From the NCBI GenBank assembly GCA_936432065.2, contig OW386289.2:34155372-34219371 (forward strand): 64,000 nt of DNA, given 5' to 3'. A model generated the notes under the pieces. It was not told the origin of the DNA and searched no databases. It worked only from the letters and a program-made list of their open reading frames with translations. Source of the DNA: Rutpela maculata (Eukaryota > Arthropoda > Insecta > Coleoptera > Cerambycidae). The stretch's first letter is position 1. Each line of letters opens with the position of its first letter. Below, one piece after another: positions 12,171 through 22,439 of this stretch. The position numbers and the translations under genes are program-made.

Positions 12171-12880
12171 TATAGATGTGACGTATACGCATCTTGTAGG
12201 CAACGCAGCTGCTACGAAACTATTTTATCTTTATCGTACGCATTCTTTATTTCTTTTTAGTTATCGTGACGTCACAAGAGCAGTGTTTTACGTTTGGAAA
12301 AAATTAAACAGGTAAATGAATTCATACCTGCTCGAAAATGATGGGTAAAAAACAATTTCAAAAGCAAATGTGGTGTAAAAAAAAATTCGGTTCGCCGTTC
12401 AAAGTGGTTTTAATTGAAAATAAAAAAATTAAAATTTTTATAACTTTTTTATTAACAATTTAAAAAAAAATCAATTTCTCTGAAACGAATGTTTATATTT
12501 TTCTGAGTAAATAGAAAAAAAAAATTAAAATTCATTAACTTTTCAGCACGCTATGATTTTTTAAAGTTGTACATATCATCCCTTAATTTCTAACCAGCCT
12601 AACTCCGTTAATTTTAGTAATACCAAAAAAAGTCTGGAGATCATTTTTATATAAAATTTCATGCTTTACAATTTTTGTTTAAAACTTTTTTTACTAGCTT
12701 TTACACATTTTGAGTAATTTTGAAAAAACACTTTATTTTATTTTTTTTCACCCCTTCCCGGGGGTTCAGAAAAAAATTTTTTTCATTAATCGTGTTCTAA
12801 TACATCAAAGTAACTTATATCAAAAATTCAAGTATTTACCTCAAAATTTTGATTTGTCGACTTATTTAATTGGACTATTA

Positions 12881-13533
12881 TTGAATATTTTAGTTCACGA
12901 TACCTGATTGGCAATTCGTTAAATAAATCAGATTTTTTCCTAACTTAAAATACACAATTGTTTTTTGTTATAGTATCTTTCCCAATGTCATGAAATAATT
13001 ACTCGTTTTTTAAGCTTAACCCAGAACATTCATTTAGGTTGCAAATGTTATTAATTTAATCACATTTAAATCTGATAAATTATAAACAACAATAAAAGCT
13101 CCGATATTTTCTAAATTAAAAAAACACACATGTAAAGAAATGCTATGTTTAAACCTCTTCTACGCCTATGAATTGCTTGCAGTTCTACAAAAAGAGATAA
13201 CGAGTTACTTACATTTTTATAATTTGGTTCAGTTGAGGTGCTCATCAAAGTTCGGCCTTTCTTTGCTTTGAACCGCCGCGCCGGCCGGCGACGAGTCGGT
13301 CGGTAATCTTTGCACTTTTTTATGACAATTTAAAAGTTGTAGAATTATACCTAGTACACGTACATTGACCCAAAAAGGCAGTGGTTCTCAAATGTTTCCT
13401 ACCTTAATATTTAAATTGTTGACCTAGGTCAGTTTTTTTGAAAGTGCCCCTAAGGGAAAAGTCAAAGGTTTTTTGTTTGTCTAGTCGGCCCCCATTACCA
13501 GTTTTTTAATGACATGAAACTGATTACACCCTG
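12881..13533. other. Right remainder of the DD41D element
   Basis: Contains no gene. It includes a GC-rich patch near 13270-13310 (GCCGCGCCGGCCGGCGACGA) and ends in the right terminal inverted repeat (13466-13533). Confidence 0.5.
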
Positions 13534-13849
13534 TATATTCTCACTTAAACGAGTGCACATCAAAAATTTTAATTAATAACACTTCTCCAAATTCAGATAC
13601 ATTCTCAGCTGCACCTCAAGGGCCAATTTTAGGCCCTTTGTCATTCATTATTTATATGTCTGAAATTCTATGTTCTGTTTCAAATTGTCGGATACAAGCC
13701 TATAAGCAGAAGACATAAGTGTTTTTCTCACATTTGCTTATACATCGTGGAAGTATAATACTGATAAAAAAAAGTATGATTTTGTTTGTTCAAATAGGTT
13801 TAGAATGTCAAGAAATGTCGAGATTTTAATTTTAAGAAAAAAAAATTAT

Positions 13850-14290
13850 GTGGCTCTGTAACTTTTTTGTGTGTTTATGATATTGACTTAAAACTCGATA
13901 CATCTGTTTGTGTGTATAAATTTCAATGGCACTGGTATCACCAACTAGCCTAGCCAGCCACCGGTACATCTATGTATTATAACGAGATATAGAACTAGAT
14001 TATGTTTTGATCCGTTGAAGGATTAGGGGATAATTAAGTAAAGCAAGCCAGTAAGAGTCCATAAAATTGGGATTTAGTGTATGTGCGAGAAGCCAAGGTC
14101 TCAATTTTTTTTTGGTAACAGCCCACCCCATCATTAAAGGGGGTAAAAATAAAATTGTGAGTTAGTGTTTATACATCAACCAAAGGCCTCACATTTTTTT
14201 TGCATCAGCCACCCCCACTACTACCCCCTTTAATAGTGTGGGTGGGGGACTTGGATAGGAAATCTAGATGTGGAAGTAGGCAGCGATTTT
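13850..14290 (+). repeat. Unnamed dispersed repeat, copy 1
   Basis: Shares ordered blocks with 14400-14740 and 30896-31415: TTTATGATATTGACTT, ACGAGAT..AGAACT.GATTA, TTGAAGGATTAGGGG, TTTAGT.TATGT, a T-rich run followed by CCACCCC, and ATGTGGAAGTAG near the end. No coding capacity. Confidence 0.65.
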
Positions 14291-14399
14291 TTAAGTTTAG
14301 TTACTTCCATTTTGTGGAAGTGTAGTAACGGTAAAATAAAATAATTTTTTTTGTGCAAATAGGCGAGATTTTAAATTTTAGTAAAAAAAAATTGCTGTC

Positions 14400-14740
14400 G
14401 GGGTCTGCCTGCAACATTTTCTGGGCGCACGATTACTCTGAAACGGTTTATGATATTAACTTGAATTGGTTCACTTATCTATCATAACGAGATCTGGAAC
14501 TGGATTACATTTTGATCTTATTTCATTGAAGGATTAGGGGTAAATGGGGGTGAATAGGTAAAGCAAGCAAGAGCTCATACAATCGGGATTTAGTATATGT
14601 AGGACAAGCCAAGGTTTCAAATTTTTTTTGCATCATTCTCTACCACCTCGCCTAATAATCTAGTGGAGGTGGTAGTCAGGGACTTGGATACGTAATTTGG
14701 ATGTGGAAGTAGTGATTCCTTAGGTAGCGGATTTTTGTAT
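14400..14740 (+). repeat. Unnamed dispersed repeat, copy 2
   Basis: Same order of blocks as copy 1, starting with GGGCGCACGATTACTCTGAA and ending with GTGGAAGTAGTGATTCCTTA then GGTAGCGG. Confidence 0.65.
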
Positions 14741-14984
14741 TAAAACTGAATAGAGGCTGGTGATATAACACTTGAGCCTAATAAAATTGTCCATTGATAT
14801 TAGACTTAAAATCGGAGAATAGAGGAAATAAAAACGAAAGAGTTCCTAATGCTCGAGGGGTATCTTCACCCTCAAAAACTACCCTTAAGACGCCCTTTCG
14901 CGGTTGTTCACATTTTTCCACAAAATAGTTGGTTTAACAGAAAATTTATAACATACAAAATTTACTAAAAATAAACATCCGTCG

Positions 14985-15725
14985 TATACATATTTCCGAT
15001 TGGCGCAAAGGTTTTCGAGCAATGAGCGAACAAACTAGGGGGTTGAGCCCCGATCGGCGCACGCATCGCATATTTTTATTAAAGTGATGCCTACGAGTAT
15101 GGTGTATAGAACTGATATTGTACAGCAAAGGTGATTCCTATCGTCAAGAAAATAAAAAAAAAAACAAGATTTATTTTCTATAATGCTTCCTTAGCGCTCC
15201 AGGATGCTTTGAAGTATAACTTAAAACAGAATTTTGAAATACTTACTCAGTGATGGTTGAAAGTACCTACTTCAAACTTGGAAGAGAAAAGTGTTTTCAT
15301 AGTTGCTCCGTACATGAAAAGTTTAATCAAAAACTAACCAATGGTGTCGGAGCTAGGGCAGTTTGGGATGATAGAATCTTACAGAAATATGTTATTTTCA
15401 ACCAAACGGATTTTATTTTTATTGATTTGGATGCACTATCTACAACTAAAAGATTCGTTCCCTTTCAGTTGTTTTCGTATGTGAAAATCAAAAAAATATC
15501 TACTATTGTGAGCATCGTAAAGCACTTAGGAACCATGTTAGCAAAAAATATTATTCTTGATTTTTTGTCCTTTTTTGACAAGAGGAAATACCCTTCAAAG
15601 TTTGTAGTGATATCATTGAAACACCCTGTATATTGAGAGCATGCGAAGTGCGAGCCGATCGGGGCTCAACCCCCTTGTTTGATAGCTTATTGCTCGAAAA
15701 CTATTACGTCCATCGGAAATATAGT
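14985..15725. repeat. Small inverted-repeat unit
   Basis: Arms 14985-15068 and 15640-15725 are reverse complements: TATTTCCGAT, TTTTCGAGCAAT, GGGGGTTGAGCCCCGATCGG. The loop (15070-15640) holds a 128-codon open frame without known similarity, whose end overlaps an ACACCCTGTATA transposon-end motif; I do not call it a gene. Confidence 0.65.
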
Positions 15726-16267
15726 ACAGTCGAATTGATTTAATTTAATTTCTTTCGGCGACAACATTCCACCTGAAAGTTTATTGTTGATTCTTATGTA
15801 TCTCTTATGTACCTCCTGATTACGAAAAAAATATTTGTGCCCAAAAACTCCTTGCGTCAAAATATGCACTTTTTGACGCGCTTCCATGGATTTTCAACTT
15901 ATCTGCTTAATATATCTTGTACTAGTAATCGCATGGGAATTTTAAAGATACTGGTTTATTTTTAATAAAATTCTTAAAAACATCAACCTGTCCGAAATGC
16001 ATTGGTCAATTCGCCATCTTGGAAAAAAATAGAAGACACCAAAATTGAATATGTTTTAAATAAGAAGGAGTAATTTCACCAAAGTTGGCAAATATAAAAT
16101 TCATTTATGGTCAAATATAATGCACCAATCTCGAACACCGTATGCCAAATAGAACGGTCAAAGATGGCGGACGAAATAAAATTTTCAATTCTTCGTCATT
16201 ATCAAGGAGGAATTGTACCTCACTTCTTTTTTCGATTGTACGTTATTTTATGTACTTTTAGGGAATA

Positions 16268-17395
16268 CGCGATTCAAAATAAGCGATACGCCACCTACGA
16301 TTACGAACTACTTTGTGTGAGATGACAAGTGAAAACTTTCATTTTTTGCTTGTGTCATAATTGCTTTGTGTTGTTTTTATTGTCCATTGGATTCAATTAA
16401 AATTGAAAATAATATGAATCAATATTGTTCAGTTCCTCAGTGTTCGTCTTGGGCAAAAAAACCCCAACATTTGTTTCCCGAAGCCGGCAAACACCACGTG
16501 AAGATGGATAACAGTTTTGGGGGAAGGATTTTGTGGACAGGCTAAAAGCCTGGATAATAAAATTAAAAATTGGAAAGCCAGTGACAAAGTACATGCAGGT
16601 TTGTTTACTTCATTTCACAGAAGATGATTGTTTTTATCAAGGAGGTCTTTATTGTATGTTGAGGTTAAGGTTAAATAGACATTGTCTTATTTTTAGAACA
16701 CAGTAAAAAAAATAAAATCTTGAAAAAAAAACAGCAGTCCCATCAAGAAATTTACTGTAAGCGATAATGATGCCATTCCTGGACCATCCAATAGGAACGA
16801 TTTCAAAGAAGGCTTCTGTTGGCAGAAACGGTCCCCGAAACGACCATTCGACGATCAGTGTGATTGTGAAGAAAATGAAAATACCTAAGAAGATGAGAGT
16901 TTATTGCAAGTACTACAGGCACACAACCTGATTATGTTGGACCAAAAACTTCCAAGTTCAAGTAAATACTCCGGAAGTATTTACGTTGTGTACTCTGTTA
17001 ACAACAGATAGTAAGCTGAACTGTTTTACTGGACTTAACAGTTTTAAACTCCTGGGCACAATAGTGGAGGTTGTGCAGTCTATTTTTAGAGACAAGAGAG
17101 CTCGTAGATTAACAGTAAAAGAGAGTCTTACTATTTACTAAATTAAAATGTAATTTGTCTTATGTTACACTAGCTCTTCTTTTTGGTATCTCAGCTGAAT
17201 TATGCAAATTTTTTTTTTATTTATATCGCTTTAATAAAATCAATTGCTATACATATATTTTCATTGAAATTTATTTATAAAATACCTTTTAAATCACTGA
17301 AATTACAAGATTTGAATGTAAACAAAATACCTATCACATAGGAATTAGTTCCGATGTCAACCGCACAGGCGCTGCAATCTTAATTTCAGACGCGT
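16268..17395 (+). mobile_element. THAP/HTH/DDE (ISL2EU-like) element relic
   Basis: The terminal inverted repeats are CGCGATTCAAAATAAG on the left and CTTAATTTCAGACGCG on the right (imperfect). The flanks carry ATA on both sides (16265-16267, 17396-17398). The comparison arm at 27185-27195 lacks the insert. It is only 1.1 kb, so most of the DDE catalytic domain is deleted. Confidence 0.65.
16414..17210 (+). pseudogene. THAP + HTH_Tnp_4-like transposase fragment
   Basis: ATG 16414 opens a THAP domain (CSVPQCSSWAKK, HLFPEAGK). After frame damage the second half follows as KPVTKYMQVCLLHFTEDD (about 16572-16640), with the zinc ligands C-x2-H-F visible. After a probable intron, KKKTAVPSRNL (near 16726-16760) is the AVP signature that ends the domain. 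Further on come FTGLNSFKLLGTIVEVV (near 17028-17080) and, after a shift, TVKESL and KLKCNLSYVTLALLFGIS (17138-17205), which matches the HTH_Tnp_4 helix-turn-helix found before DDE_Tnp_4 catalytic domains. Several stops and shifts break the frame, and the catalytic DDE part is gone. This domain order is that of ISL2EU-type transposases. Confidence 0.75.
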
Positions 17396-17571
17396 ATAGA
17401 GTTCATTTTTTTTATTTTCAAAAAAGTGCATTTTTACAATTTTCAAAAATGAAATAAAATGAAATATACTATAAAAAGTCTGATATGAACTTCAAAAATT
17501 TAATACAAAATGAAACTTCATTAGGTAATTTGAAAAGGAAAATTTATTAAGCATACGGATGGTAATAATAA

Positions 17572-17793
17572 TCTAATATATAAAAATCTCGTGTCACAGT
17601 GTTTGTTATCCGAAACGGCTTGACCGATTTTTATGAAATTTTTGGTGTATATTTGGTAGGTCTGAGAATAGGTCGTAGGCTATTTTTTATACCCCTAGGT
17701 GATAAGGGTGGCCCTATCCAGAAATTTTCTTTTTATTTTTTGGACAAAAATTTATAATTTATATGACAAAACAACGTTTGCTGGGTCAGCTAG
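17572..17793 (+). mobile_element. Non-autonomous Helitron
   Basis: Starts with TC (TCTAATATATAAAAATCTCG) and ends in CTAG after a short hairpin (GCTGGGTCAGC), inserted between A (17571) and T (17794), as Helitrons do. The internal ACGGCTTGACCGAT, TTGGTAGGTCTGAGAAT and GGGTGGCCCTATCC blocks are those of a mini-Helitron family widespread in insects. At 222 bp it has no Rep/helicase gene and would depend on an autonomous element. Confidence 0.85.
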
Positions 17794-17907
17794 TGATATA
17801 TAAATATATGATCAATAATAATCAAAACCAAACAGTCAAGACAAGAGTAGTATTATTTGTATAGTATGCCGATGAACAGAATAGCACTAAGAATAACTAG
17901 TAGTCTT

Positions 17908-20506
17908 GGAGCATAGTGTATTCCGTGGGATTATTTGTGAAGGGAAGGTGCGACTATGTGGAATCTCTTTATTATATGCTAGATAATGGTGTAGTACCGG
18001 GTGTTTCCCTTAGAATTGAGCTGTTTGGTTTTTATGGCGTTATACATCCAAGATGGCCGCCATGCGAGACATTTATTCTTTACATCCTTCCAGAGTACTC
18101 ACACGCAAAATCTGCGTAAAATATTTTCTGTTCTACATGAGCCATAGAACAAATTTAGTTCTCATCAATTTTTTCGTATCTTTTACCATTTAAGAGTTAC
18201 ACGCCAGTTTTACCACATAACACATTTTTATTAGTAAACATTTATTGCCTAGCCTATCCGACTTTCAACAGATTATAAACTGTGTATTTGTTGTCAAGGT
18301 AAAAGTAAATTACCTCTTGTTAATCCATTGAACTTCTACAGTGTTTGAAACAAAAAGAAGAATGGTTGGATCCAGAGTATATGCATATTAGTTGTCGAAT
18401 CGGGAATTTAAGTGTAGCTACAAGACTCCAATGCAAAATGGCATAAAGAATGTTACAAAAAACTGACTCATACGACAAACATGGATAGAAGCAAAAAACT
18501 TTTCGAAAAAGGAAAGCGTTGTGAGCCTACGGATGATTTAGAAGCGAGTACCAGTAGTGACAAGGCAACATACACATTACGATATAAAACAGCCGCATAT
18601 ACCTAACAAAAAAAAAACTGTTTTTTTTTGTGATGAAGGATAGAAAAGCAACGAGAGGCTGTATTGCATAGCAACAGACCAAAGTGGTGAGCGTCTTAAG
18701 TTAGCTGTCCAACGGTCCGATAGTGAAATATTGAAAGTGCGCTTGAGTGACTGCACAGATCCTGGAGATGCCCATGCAAGAGACATACATACACTATCAA
18801 GTTATGATGAAACCCACTTAGTCTTCGACACATACAGAGAAAATTCACTAAAATCTTCTATGCGTAAGAAAAGAACTGGCAACACACAACCAGTCCACTA
18901 CAAGATCAGTGATACAACGTACATTGGGAACACATTTATGAAGTCATTGTTATCTCATGTCAAGACTAAAGATGAGTTAACAGCTTACTTGTCCGAGAAA
19001 GCAATACGATGTGCAACTGGAAGAAACAAGTGTTTATTTGTATCTTGGAGGGAATCAGCAAAGTGTTCAATGGGGATTGAAACTGATGAACTGAAAAGCA
19101 ATCATGAGGAGAGATACAAAAATAATTTTGCATTCCATGTTCGCCTGTCGTCGCGGTGCTACACAACTTCATATTTACTCATCTGATACAGATATCTTCA
19201 TTATGGTGATATAAGTTCCTTCCACTGAACACTATGTTTGTAACTGGAGTTGGCCAAAATCAAAGAATGATCAATCTCAGCAAAGTAACTGATTCCCTGG
19301 GCTCAAAGAAAACTTCAGCACTATTAGGTCTGCATGCATTATCCGGAACTGACACCACAGGGACTTTGGCAAAGAAAGCGAAAACCTCCTTTTGGAAAGT
19401 CTTCAGTAAAGCAAATGATGACATTCTCGAAGCTGTAAGCAAACTTGCAAGCTTGGAAAATTTTCTTGATACAGACAGACTATCTATTAATAGAAAAGTT
19501 CATATGTCAAGTCTATGTTCCTGGCACAAATATATCAGACATTGGAGAACTGAGGTGGTGGATGTTCACAAAGAAAGAAACTCAAGGAGAAAACTTGCCA
19601 CCAACAAGAGCATCACTGATAGAGTTCGTTATCAAACCATAGAATGGTGCCGTGCTGACCAGCCCTACCCTAATTTGCCTTCGCCATTAAACTTCGGCTG
19701 AGAACTAAAAAAACGACCTTTATGCTCCTGTTATGTGTATGCTGCTACCATGTGCTCCAGAGACAGTTCTTCAACTTATTCGGTGCTCTTGTGTTAAGAG
19801 AAAATGTGCTCCACCATGTAAATGTCTTTCCCACGATCTGAAGTGCACAAAACTATGTGTGTGTATATGGAGAAGACGAAGATATGTGACAACTGTGATG
19901 AGCATACAAGGCATGAAGATTCATCGGATGACTTAGATGGTGATGATACATTGTTTTGAAGAGAATAATAATATAGTATCATTAAATATTGTTTTCTGTC
20001 AATACATAATTTATTTTAAGAATCAATTTTATAATACAACTACTACGTCCTACTACAAATTGTCTGTATTAATACTAGTTATTATTAAAGTTTTTGTGAG
20101 TAAATAGCAGCAGAATCATTATTTTTCTTCCCTTAATAAATAACCGATGGCTAAATTATGTTTTAAACCGATAGTGACATGTATAATGAATCATAACTCT
20201 TAATTGGTAAAAGATACGAAAAAATTGATAAGAACTAAATTTGTTCATTGGCTCATGTAGAACAGAAAATGTTATATGCAGATTTTGCGCATGAGCACTC
20301 TAGAAGGAGTTATTCTTGATGTAGAAAATAAATGTCTCGCATGGCGGCCATCTTGGATGTATAACGCCATAAAAACCAAACAGCGCAATTCTAAAGTAAA
20401 CAACCGGTACTACACCTTTATCTAGCATATAATAAAGAGATTCCACATAGTCGCACGTTCCCTTCACAAAAAATCCCACGGAGTAGGTAAATGCGCATTA
20501 TGCTCC
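17908..20506 (+). mobile_element. TIR element carrying the subfamily A gene
   Basis: Long terminal inverted repeats: 17908 to about 18235 pairs with about 20160-20506. Matching blocks include GGAGCATA at the tips, TCCGTGGGATT, GTGCGACTATGTGGAATCTC, CATCCAAGATGGCCGCCATG and AATTTTTTCGTATCTTTTAC. The left tip has a deletion of about 10 bp compared with the right. It sits inside the 16077-30895 element and encloses the gene relic 18430-19955. Confidence 0.85.
18430..19955 (+). pseudogene. XPG/PIN-like plus Cys-rich transposon protein, subfamily A, broken
   Basis: Pieces in order: an N-terminal WHKECYKKLTH block (about 18449-18480) resembling the second half of a Cys/His zinc motif; a linker frame with PVHYKISDTTYIGNTFMKSLL (about 18890-18952); GATQLHIYSSDTDIFIM (about 19156-19207), the acidic D-T-D core I compare with XPG/FEN-PIN nucleases; then VTGVGQ...ALSGTDTTGTLAKKAK (19234-19383); and finally a Cys-rich tail (CSCVKRKCAPPCKC, KCTKLCVC; about 19780-19868). 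At least four frame changes separate the pieces. Proteins of this layout are common as unnamed arthropod and cnidarian predictions, usually repeated, which supports a transposon origin. Nuclease activity is inferred from the motif only. Confidence 0.65.
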
Positions 20507-20559
20507 TCAACTATAGCGCATTCGTAGTTCGAAAAAAATGTTTGCGTATATATTTCAAT

Positions 20560-21085
20560 CACAAGTGACATTATTAAATTATCGGTTAGTCAAAAAAAAA
20601 TTCTAGCTAATAGTAAAAATAAGGATAGCTTTATAAAATTATTGCGCAAAGAGTTAATAGATAATGACTTTAACATTAAAATATGCGGAGAAGACGCCGA
20701 TACTACAATTGTTAAAACTGCTATTGATTTGAAAACCGAAGACAATCAAGATATAATAGTTGGTGTCATCATAAAAAATCTATTTCTTACAAACCTAAGA
20801 TTAATAAAATAATTGACAAACACTATAATGAAAATAGAATTGTCTGCATTTCCACCTACTGAAGAAAACACTGTTTAAGAGAACATTTTCAAGTCCAAAA
20901 ATGGTTAGGTTCTGAAAAAGATCCGTTACAATTCGGGTGGCTTAAAACTGAGAATGGCTTGATGCCTGATGTTATGAGTGTTATACTTTTCCTAAAAATT
21001 TAATAAGTGATATTTCTTGTAAATGTAACAAAGATTGTAAAAATAATCAGTGTAGCTGTAGAAAACTGAGTATTAGTAGAGTAAA
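20560..21085 (+). pseudogene. XPG/PIN-like plus Cys-rich protein, subfamily B copy 1, first part
   Basis: Reads KNKDSFIKLLRKELIDNDF, then EDADTTIVKTAIDL (about 20695-20735), which corresponds to the EDVDTLIITTALEM block in the copy at 33873. A deletion then removes the expected second acidic core. After a frame change come FQVQKWLGSEKDPLQFGWLK (about 20888-20948) and the Cys-rich start SCKCNKDCKNNQCSCRK (about 21018-21070). The coding sequence is then broken by the 21125-24563 palindrome and resumes at 24616. Confidence 0.7.
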
Positions 21086-21454
21086 ATCTGGAAGTAAAGT
21101 CGCTTAGTTTTCGAGAAAAAAAAACCGGCGTAGAACCAAACCAGACTTAGTGGGATTCTTTAGTAAGATAATCGTGTACACGAAATCGTTTTTTACGACA
21201 TTTTTCGGTGGTCGAGAACTTTTTTATTTCGGAAAAACTCAAAAAAATAGATTTTTAATGAAATATGTTTTTTAACGTCTCCACCGCTAGATCTCTGAAA
21301 ATATTTGTGCTATCAAGCTATTTTTTTTTTAGATTAAAGTAGACCCAATAGCGCTTCGAACAACGTCCCCCGATTTATTTTTTTTTAAGTTGGTAAAATA
21401 ATAGGAAACTCAAACTTGTTATTTTCAGTAGCGTAATTTTAGGCAATCGAGAAA

Positions 21455-21596
21455 ATAGTATATTATATTACTAGGAGTAGAACGCACTCTTTTTTTGTGT
21501 TGAGTCCAGGATTTGCGGCTGAGGCGAAGCCGAAGCCGCAAACTGGGCGAAACACAAAAAAAGGCGTTCTACTCCGTGTAATATATACTATTTTTT
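21455..21596. repeat. Long hairpin
   Basis: AATAGTATATTATATTAC, GGAGTAGAACGC, CTTTTTTTGTGTT and GCGGCT on the left mirror AGCCGC, AACACAAAAAAAG, GCGTTCTACTCC and GTAATATATACTATT on the right. The loop is the GC-rich GAGGCGAAGCCGA. Confidence 0.75.
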
Positions 21597-21923
21597 CTTC
21601 AAGCGTATTAAAATGCAAAAATTCATTTATTTATCATAAATGTACAAATATTCAAACTACAGTCTTACATGTTGACACAATATGACAAGTGGCTAGTGGA
21701 TAGCGCCACCACCACCGGTGGCTTTCGGTATTAACATTATGTTACTAGTAAAACAATACCCACTGCGGTGGCGCTTTCGGAACTAACATTATGTTACTAG
21801 TAAAACAATGTCCACTACGGTGGCGTTCGGTACTAACATTTTGTTACTAGTAAAACAATGTCCTACTTCTACTTCTGTTTTTGGTGACATAATTTAAATA
21901 TTTTAATACGCTTGAAGAAAAAA
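21593..21923. repeat. Palindromic unit with internal minisatellite
   Basis: TTTCTTCAAGCGTATTAAAAT at the left is the complement of the right end near 21900-21922. Between them lies the 61-bp tandem array (21708-21862). Confidence 0.75.
21708..21862 (+). repeat. 61-65 bp tandem repeat, about 2.5 copies
   Basis: Each unit contains TTCGG, TA(C/T)TAACATT(A/T)TGTTACT, AGTAAAACAAT, then CCACT.CGGTGGCG. The sequence GTTACTAGTAAAAC recurs at the same place in all three units. Confidence 0.85.
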
Positions 21924-22439
21924 GTTTATTTATGAAAATTTGTATATACATGCTGCGTTCAAATTGAAGCCAATAGTTGAAAAAAGTTTTTAGGATAAAA
22001 ATTTTTCATGTCCTGTTTATAGTATTGAGTCAGCGATTTTTTTTAACGGGCCAAAGTCTTATTCTTGCGCGCTCGGCTGTAGCAAGCCTGCCGACTGCAA
22101 CGATCTGATGATCCCGGTCGGGGTGTATATAGTAGTTTAACTCATATCAATAGGTACAAAACCAGTAGTGATCAAAAGCATCTAGGGGATCAATATTATT
22201 GTTCAATATTTCATATATTGTACAGTACTATTGATCATATGTTGTTAATATTAAGAAATTGTATAATAAATATTAAATAGTTTCCTTTTAATAATAAAGA
22301 CAGGTGGTAGTAGTACAGTACCTAGAGGTAAAAAGTATGCAAAACTTCGAAATAATGTCATATTGAACGGATTTCGTTCATTTTTGGCAGTATAATAGTA
22401 AATGTTTCACAGAAAAGTTTCTATATTGAGCGGGGGCTT

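Larger units (their letters stand above)
6511..12875. mobile_element. Giant foldback (palindromic) element with TATTA target duplication
   Basis: The two halves are reverse complements over most of their length: 6511-8105 pairs with about 9905-12875. Outer ends are GTCCAATTAAATAAGTC...GACTTATTTAATTGGAC, flanked on both sides by TATTA (6506-6510 and 12876-12880). Matching landmarks include the CCCGGGAAAGGGTG block (6628 / 12753), TTGGAGCC (7512 / 11617), CGGCGAACACTAA-like (7917 / 10070) and ATAGGCTCATTTTATG (8084 / 9912). The right arm is longer because other palindromes are inserted in it. No coding capacity is seen, so it must be mobilised in trans. Confidence 0.85.
313..13533 (+). mobile_element. 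Tc1/mariner-type element (DD41D), interrupted by large insertions
   Basis: The ends are inverted repeats: 313-384 matches the complement of about 13466-13533, both starting with a CAGGGTGT-type end followed by TAATCA, a TCATGTCATT block, and an inner ACAAACAAAAAACCTT-like block. Both sides abut a TA, the target used by Tc1/mariner. The transposase relic (5380-6473) lies inside. The nominal 13.2 kb is far too large for this superfamily. Most of the excess is the foldback at 6511-12875 and probably the segment around 832-5002, which carries unrelated coding relics. Whether this transposase belongs to these exact ends is inference. Confidence 0.65.

Noticed and set aside
15250..15636. 128-codon open frame
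   Set aside because: Lies in the loop of an inverted repeat, its C-terminus overlaps a transposon-end motif, and it resembles no family I know.
17572..17793. Micro-satellite or SINE interpretation of the TCTAATATAT...CTAG block
   Set aside because: The TC start, the 3' hairpin followed by CTAG, and the A|T insertion site fit a Helitron better.
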